NCBI GenBank assembly: GCA_001579985.1
Contig: LRSR01005912.1
Span: 1-24,482, forward strand
From: Hypsibius dujardini
Lineage: Eukaryota > Tardigrada > Eutardigrada > Parachela > Hypsibiidae
DNA length: 24,482 bases
Reading direction: 5' to 3'
Below the pieces are notes generated by a model. The model saw nothing but the letters and a program-made list of their open reading frames with translations, had not been told where the DNA came from and ran no database searches. Position 1 is the stretch's first letter. Every line of letters starts with the position of its first letter. Below, in pieces: positions 18,878-24,482 of this stretch. The position numbers and the translations under genes were made by a program.

Positions 18878-18970
18878 GAGGCGGTCAGGCCGCAGACAAA
18901 AGCGGGGAACAGCTTGTAGTGTAACTGTAAACGACGCCGGAAAAGACCTGCAGTCGGCTGTACGACAACG

Positions 18971-18984
18971 GCGCCCCCTAGCGA
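18971..18984 (-). promoter_or_regulatory. CTCF-like motif 1
   Basis: Minus strand TCGCTAGGGGGCGC matches 12 of 14 positions of the widely used CTCF core CCASYAGRKGGCRS. Confidence 0.3.
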
Positions 18985-19010
18985 GCAAGGTTATATTGTC
19001 TTCCTATTAG

Positions 19011-19135
19011 CATACCTGTCTGTTTGTCTGTCTGCCAGTCTGCTTGCCCCTGTCTCTATGTCTGTCTGTCTGTCTCCCTATGTACCTGTCTGCCTGCCTG
19101 CCTGTATGTCTGTATGTATGTCTGTCTTATACTGC
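19011..19135. repeat. Degenerate (CTGT)n
   Basis: CTGT/CTGC/ATGT words on the plus strand, upstream of the Echinoid-like gene. Confidence 0.9.
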
Positions 19136-19840
19136 TTGTCTGAACATTTCATACAAATACTCCAATGCATGGTTAATAACTGTTTCGGAAATCAAGTACC
19201 TGCACTTGCGGTATCCTTTGAGCAAAAAAGGATAAAAATGTCCAAACTGATATGACCGAGCGATCATTTTTCGTCCTACATTCACACATCACGATGCAAT
19301 CGAATCTCTCATGTGGACCTGCGGTCAACGTAATTCGATCACAGTTTACAGCAGGTGCACCGCTGCAGACATATCACACAGACAATTTTCGTAATCCACA
19401 AGGCAGACCAATGTCCTTGCCTGGACATTGAGGCGCGCTGAAAACGCACTCTCACAAACACTTGAAGAGCTCCCCGTGCGATCAAGAGGAGCTCTCAATT
19501 TTATTTCACTTCACCGAAGCCACGTCCGAAAAGTGATAACGCACAGCGCGTTCCTTTGACTGTCTGCCTGGCTAAGAAAAAATTAGCCGGCAGACAAGAC
19601 ACCGTACAGACAGACACCGTACAGACAGACAAGAGAGTCCAGTCAAGTGTACGAGAAAACGGACAATTGATTTGTGCCGACAGAAATTTAAATTGCCCGT
19701 TGAGAGGGGGGGAGGGGCAAAAATATAAATATAAAGTAAGCACGAAATTTCCCATTGATAAAAATCACCATTGTATCGATGAATTTTAATTTGGACATTT
19801 CTGCAGTCGGCGTCCCTCTCTTCAAAGACAGTCAGGCAGA
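19136..19840. other. Intergenic, nothing recognised
   Basis: No supported gene. It contains an 8-base inverted repeat (AGAGCTCC / GGAGCTCT near 19465-19496), a short ACCGTACAGACAGAC tandem duplication near 19600-19630 and a purine-rich patch near 19700. Confidence 0.5.
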
Positions 19841-20103
19841 CAGACAGACATGGACTTGAAAACACACTACCACCTGGAGTGGGTGACCACGCCCCTAAAT
19901 GTCATCCATTTTTCGAGAACACAAGACAAAGGGGCAATGTGTTTTCCGGCCCGCTGACTATCTGCCTGAAATGCGGAACACACAGACAGACAGACAGACA
20001 GACAAGATACAGGTCTTGATGGATGGCAGACAAGACAGGGCGAAGAAGTGGAGAGCCGCAGGAAGCTTCTTTTGACACCGGCAATGAGGCAGTGTCATTA
20101 TGC

Positions 20104-20117
20104 CCGGCAGGGGGCGG
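20104..20117 (+). promoter_or_regulatory. CTCF-like motif 2
   Basis: CCGGCAGGGGGCGG matches about 13 of 14 positions of the CTCF core CCASYAGRKGGCRS, with one clear mismatch at the third position. Confidence 0.35.
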
Positions 20118-20510
20118 GTTCCTCCCAGATTGGGTCTTCAGTGTCTGTCTGCCTGACTCTGTCTGTCTGTCTGCTTGTGGACGGAAGCAGGTCCGTGTGC
20201 CGGTGTGAAGAGAAGAAAGCCAGACAATCGCGTGCGGCCATCTTCCGTCTTTCGGCGGCTGTGCACCCATCTGCGACTAATCTCCCTCCGTAGCTCCCGT
20301 GTGTCTGTCCATGTCTGTGCCTGCCTGTGATAGGACTATTTCTTGAGAAATGCTCAAACGAGCGGTGATAATCCAGGAGAGAGATGAGAATCTTGGAAAA
20401 TTAAAACCCCGAAAAGGATGCTTGACCAGAAACGATATCAAATGCTTCGTGTTCTACGCCAAGACGAATGCCGGCAACTGGATACAGACAAGGGCAGACA
20501 GATAGATACA

Positions 20511-20745
20511 GACAAGTGATTGGATCAGCGTCCACGCAAACCGGCACAGACAAAAGAATACAGACATGGACTGAACCCCACAGGCATTAAGGCAGGCAAC
20601 GGGATTGTCAGTGACTGTGACAGACAACGGGACAGGCAGACATAGACAATGTTCAGACAATTGACTAGATCATCTCTCAGACAAACCGGCACAGACAAAA
20701 AGATTACAGACATGAAATGAACCCCATAGACATTAAGGCAGGTAC
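20511..20745. repeat. 90-bp direct repeat, 145-bp offset
   Basis: 20511-20600 and 20656-20745 are diverged copies without length change. Shared words include AAACCGGCACAGACAAAA, TACAGACATG, TGAACCCCA and CATTAAGGCAGG. Confidence 0.85.
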
Positions 20746-21398
20746 AAACAGACAGACAGACAGACATGGGAAGCCAGATATGCAGACATCTCCACAGACA
20801 CGGCAGGAGTATTCTGCGACACAACTCGAGAATCAGTCCAGCTGGGCAAACAGTTTATCGGGGTTTTTATATTCCAGACATTCAGTCAATCCCCACGCAC
20901 AAAAGCCTTCTTTCTTCCGAGAAGTAAATTATTTTCACTGTTCACAGTTTACAGACTCCATACAGACCGGCAGGCACACACGCTGCAGGAGATCTTTCCT
21001 CAAGTGCTCAAGCATATTGACCGATGACCAAGAGAGGCCCTCCCGATAACCGGTGAAGACGCCGAGGAGCAAACGCAGTAAACTGTCACAGACAAGGCCG
21101 AATGCTGATTAATGGTTTTTGAATTTTAAGACAAAATTTTAACCGGCCAAAACACCCCATGCCTCATGCCTAGACAGAGAGAGAGAGATGCACCCCCAAG
21201 TCTGTGTATTCGCACCCAAACAGAGCGATAAAACAAATTTAATATTAATATTTTTGACTGGAAAAGCAGAAAAAAATACAAGTGGGCAATGACAGTTCAA
21301 ACGCGTAAAATATGATGTATCGCCCTGTCCCGGCCTACATCCTCGGCTAATTGTCCAGTCAAAGGGCCGATGGACCCCCTCCTATTGACTGCCTGACA

Positions 21399-21412
21399 GC
21401 GCCCCCTATGGG
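21399..21412 (-). promoter_or_regulatory. CTCF-like motif 3
   Basis: Minus strand CCCATAGGGGGCGC matches 12 of 14 positions of the CTCF core. Confidence 0.3.
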
Positions 21413-22832
21413 TGGTAATTTTTAAAAATGTCTGAAAAAAGCAACAAAATTAGCGGAACTGGTTTTCGGGGGAAAAAATTACTCTATTCAGTCAGGCGGA
21501 TAACGCTCGGTTGCTGTCTGTCTGTCTGTCTGTATATAGGTGACTTATACTGGAAACTCTTGGTATGTAATTTCAGCCATCACTTTTCATAAACCGTAAG
21601 GCAATAATTATGCGAGGAGGAGATGATCATAAAAGTGACCAGAAAGATGATCAACGGTTTTTAAGTTTAAAGTAAAAGAAGGAGAAGCGGTTGTCTGTCT
21701 GTCTGACCGGGCTAGTAAGCAATGTGGCTTGTCTGTCTGACTGTCTACCGATGTAAATGGTGGGTTCCGTGTTTGCCTGCCAGTCGGTCGGTTATGAAAA
21801 GACTGGAAGCGCGACGAAAAGGTATATGATTATCTGGCGTAATAATTCATGCCTCTGACCGGTGGGCAGAGACCGTAATTTTCGGCGGGGAAAATTTAAC
21901 TTTTGCGGTTGCGTCGATCTACACGGCTGGGCGCAGTCATGGATGAAGCAGGAGAGGTGTCTGAAAGAAGTTCTGAAGCGCTCTGGTGACGATGAAAGGT
22001 AAGGTAGACAAACAGACAGACAGACAGACAACAGCATATGCAGAGGCAAACCAGCAATCAGAAAGACATAAATCGCATTCAGACAGACAGACAGACGAAA
22101 CCCATCCAGACATGTCAAATTCAGGCAAACGAGCGCCAACGCAGACTACTTTGCAGGCAGGCAAATGTCTTTTCCAGACACGATCACGCATTCAGACATG
22201 AGCCACAGACAGACAACTAACTCATCTATAGAGGACCCCAATTTGGGCAGACATGAGACAGACACGGCGTCCTACCACGCAGGCACACAAGTGATGCAGG
22301 CATGATCCTCGCAGACAGACAACAGACCGATCCAGACAGGCTCGCGGTTCGTGTCTGAAAACATCTCGGCTATTAGAGAACCAATTCGCCAAAGGAATTG
22401 CCACAATGTAAACCACAGGAAACCACCCCTTTTCCATACCCCGATACCAACTGGTCTGCTTGGTCAAGCAGCACGACCCAAAATTCCCCTAATGGAGCGT
22501 AATAAGGCGCTTTAATTTTCCCCTGCCACGTCTGCCGTCGGTTTAAATGTTGCGCGTCTGTTTGCATAGCATATGCCTGAATTTTCATTCCATCCTCCCA
22601 GGAGCAGTCCTTGTTGCCACTCTTGCCAATCTTCGGACGTAATGTAATCACATCGCAAAACTCTCAACTCAACCACCAAGCAACGGCCCATGTTTAGTGC
22701 GCTCGACTGGGCGGAACAGCGGTCGCTGTTTTACTGGACAAATGCTCCCATCGATCTGCTGCTTGGTATATTGCAATAGTGGATGTAGACCGTGACAGAG
22801 GTTTTTTACAACACTTGTGACTTTTGACTGAC

Positions 22833-22840
<8 letters not shown>

Positions 22841-22870
<30 letters not shown>
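22841..22870. repeat. (CA)n microsatellite
   Basis: Uninterrupted CA run of about 30 bases. Confidence 0.95.
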
Positions 22871-22872
<2 letters not shown>

Positions 22873-23899
22873 GATGAATGACCGAATTAGGCCTTTTGCA
22901 TATTAAACGCCATTATGCTAAAGTGCGCCAACTTGTCAAAAAACAACACAAGTGAGCATCGATCGAATCGGACAACAACATTTACAGATCCGAAAATGGT
23001 TTGAGCAATCGGTATTACGACTATTTGCCTATGGAGGATGTAGGTTTTATTTCCCGAAGAAAGCTGCCCTTCGGACTGCGTCTCTGCATGTATGTCTATC
23101 TGCCTGTGTCTGCCTAGCTGATTGTCTGTCTGCTGAACGTCCCAATAATCTGTCTACCTGCCTGTCTGCCTATCTTTGTCTGCTGCATGTCTGCAAGCCT
23201 GAACTGTCTGTCTGCTTCAAGGCATACTGTTCTCTCACTGGCATTCAGACACACCAACAATTTCAGCAGCACTTATCGTAAACTAGGTATACTCCAACTC
23301 CTGAAAACACAACCTTTTACCGACCTCCCACCGCTGTAACGTCCGGACACACGGTCACCGTGTTGCCCGCAGCAGTAGCACTTTAAAACGGTGGTCATCC
23401 CGACAAACACTACCGACCGATCTGACATCCATTAGATATAACAGCCGCCCGTCCAATTTACTCCCCATTTCACCAGACGAAAGAGTGACTGGGACCCGCA
23501 CACCGCGCAACACCTTGGTGACTGTCGTCCCCTTGACCATTACAAACACGAGGATTACATGCTTCCGGTTTATAGAACAACAAGACACAAACAGACAGGC
23601 AGGCAGCCAGCTCCCTGAGCAAAAAGTAGACAAACGAATAGGTAAGACTTCACAGACAGACATATAGACAAACTTCCTGAGACACAGACAAGATCCTAGT
23701 CAGACAAATAACCCGGTTAATCAAGAGACAGTCATTCAGACATACAACCGCAAGCAGACATTATGCCGACCACTTTGACGCCACTCAATTTCTGCACGAG
23801 CGCTCATCCAGTCGTCCGTCATCCAATATGTTTACGACCCGTCCGTCCATCCATTCCAGACACCACCAGGCAGCCACACCACGAACCAACTTTTGTGCT

Positions 23900-24120
23900 C
23901 TAAAATTAAGCCGCGTAAAAGGCGGTTACACTTGATGATCGCTGGAAGCGTTCCACCACCAGTTTTATCGTCGTAGACGGTGGCGGCGTAAATTGCCTGT
24001 GCCCAGTGGTTGTTCCCACGACCACTGACCTCCATCGCTAATGGAGGGTACGATATTTTTCGCGAGTCTCCCGAGAGTTTCCAAATTTCCGCGGTGACCA
24101 TATTGACCGCACATGCCGGC
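23900..24120 (-). other. Possible unidentified exon
   Basis: On the minus strand a good acceptor (CCTGTCGTCGCAG) precedes GCCGGCATGTGCGG at 24120. Two frames stay open for 60 residues or more with balanced composition, one reading through MVTAEIWKLSGDSRKISYPP. No clear donor and no recognised domain. The exon, if real, could belong to a gene beyond the window edge. Confidence 0.2.
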
Positions 24121-24276
24121 CTGCGACGACAGGCACATACAGAAAACACAATCAAACTACTGCGTGTCTGTCTGCCTGTCAGCACGATGAATGTCTGTCT
24201 GTCTGACGCATTGGCGCGCTAAACAGCTGGAAGATCGGCATGCCAGTTCACATTCCTTGTCGGGATTTGGTGTCAC

Positions 24277-24293
24277 AACACACACACACACAC
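24277..24293. repeat. (CA)n microsatellite
   Basis: Short CA run. Confidence 0.9.
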
Positions 24294-24482
24294 GGTATAG
24301 GCAAGGGAGACAGACATCAGCAGAAATGAATTTAAAGTGGTGCATGGGTAGGAGGGATGATAAACGACGATGTCTTTTGGCTAAGACAACAAACAAGTTT
24401 ACGGAAAGTTAAACGAACTATCAGTCAATCAATTGATCGAATAAGTGATCGATTCAGGCAGACAAACAGACACACAAGTAGT

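Larger units (their letters stand above)
19841..24482. repeat. Degenerate CAGAC/GTCTG-rich region
   Basis: Single CAGAC, CAGACAGAC and CAGGC words recur at short irregular intervals, separated by unique sequence, mostly in CAGA orientation on the plus strand with islands of GTCTG. It is not a clean tandem array apart from short runs near 19981-20003, 20746-20766 and 22013-22030. No confident gene is present. Minus-strand open frames at 22373-22651 and 23355-23663 look less repetitive than the rest but match nothing I know. Confidence 0.6.

Overview
The window is nuclear DNA from an animal. Coding exons are split by short GT-AG introns of about 60 to 540 bases, and the spacers are full of simple repeats, above all the complementary tetranucleotides (CTGT)n and (CAGA)n. 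Three genes can be rebuilt exon by exon with consistent phases. One matches the Echinoid/Friend-of-echinoid adhesion proteins, which I know mainly from arthropods. An ecdysozoan such as an arthropod or tardigrade is therefore a reasonable guess, but the sequence does not fix the species.

Layout. 1-3.2 kb: mostly non-coding, with a weak, unrecognised three-exon candidate on the minus strand (1305-2408) and a large CAGA/CAGG tract in its second putative intron. 3.49-4.84 kb, plus strand: a complete RABGGTA-like Rab geranylgeranyltransferase alpha subunit in its short form, flanked by inverted arrays of the same 21-bp minisatellite and followed by a second copy of its own last exon end. 5.9-6.2 kb: two back-to-back long palindromes, probably MITE-like. 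6.38-9.62 kb, plus strand: a nine-exon divergent nuclear receptor. 9.8-10.1 kb: a 75-bp minisatellite. 10.83-17.76 kb, minus strand and tail-to-tail with the receptor: an eleven-exon Echinoid-like protein with seven Ig domains, an FN3 region, a transmembrane helix and a C-terminal EIIV motif. 17.8-24.5 kb: no confident gene, only degenerate CAGAC/GTCTG-rich DNA, small duplications, a possible promoter region and three CTCF-like words.

The genes do not form an obvious shared pathway: one acts in membrane traffic, one in transcription and one in cell adhesion and signalling. The most interesting signal is architectural. In both large genes at least one in-frame exon (receptor exon 7; Echinoid-like exon 3) lies between introns carrying (CTGT)n and (CAGA)n tracts that are reverse complements. 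In the pre-mRNA these could pair around the exon and favour exon skipping or circular RNA. Other notable items are the preserved reading frame in the duplicated RABGGTA tail, a receptor zinc finger one residue short of the canonical spacing, and the Echinoid-type EIIV terminus with four YxN motifs in the tail.
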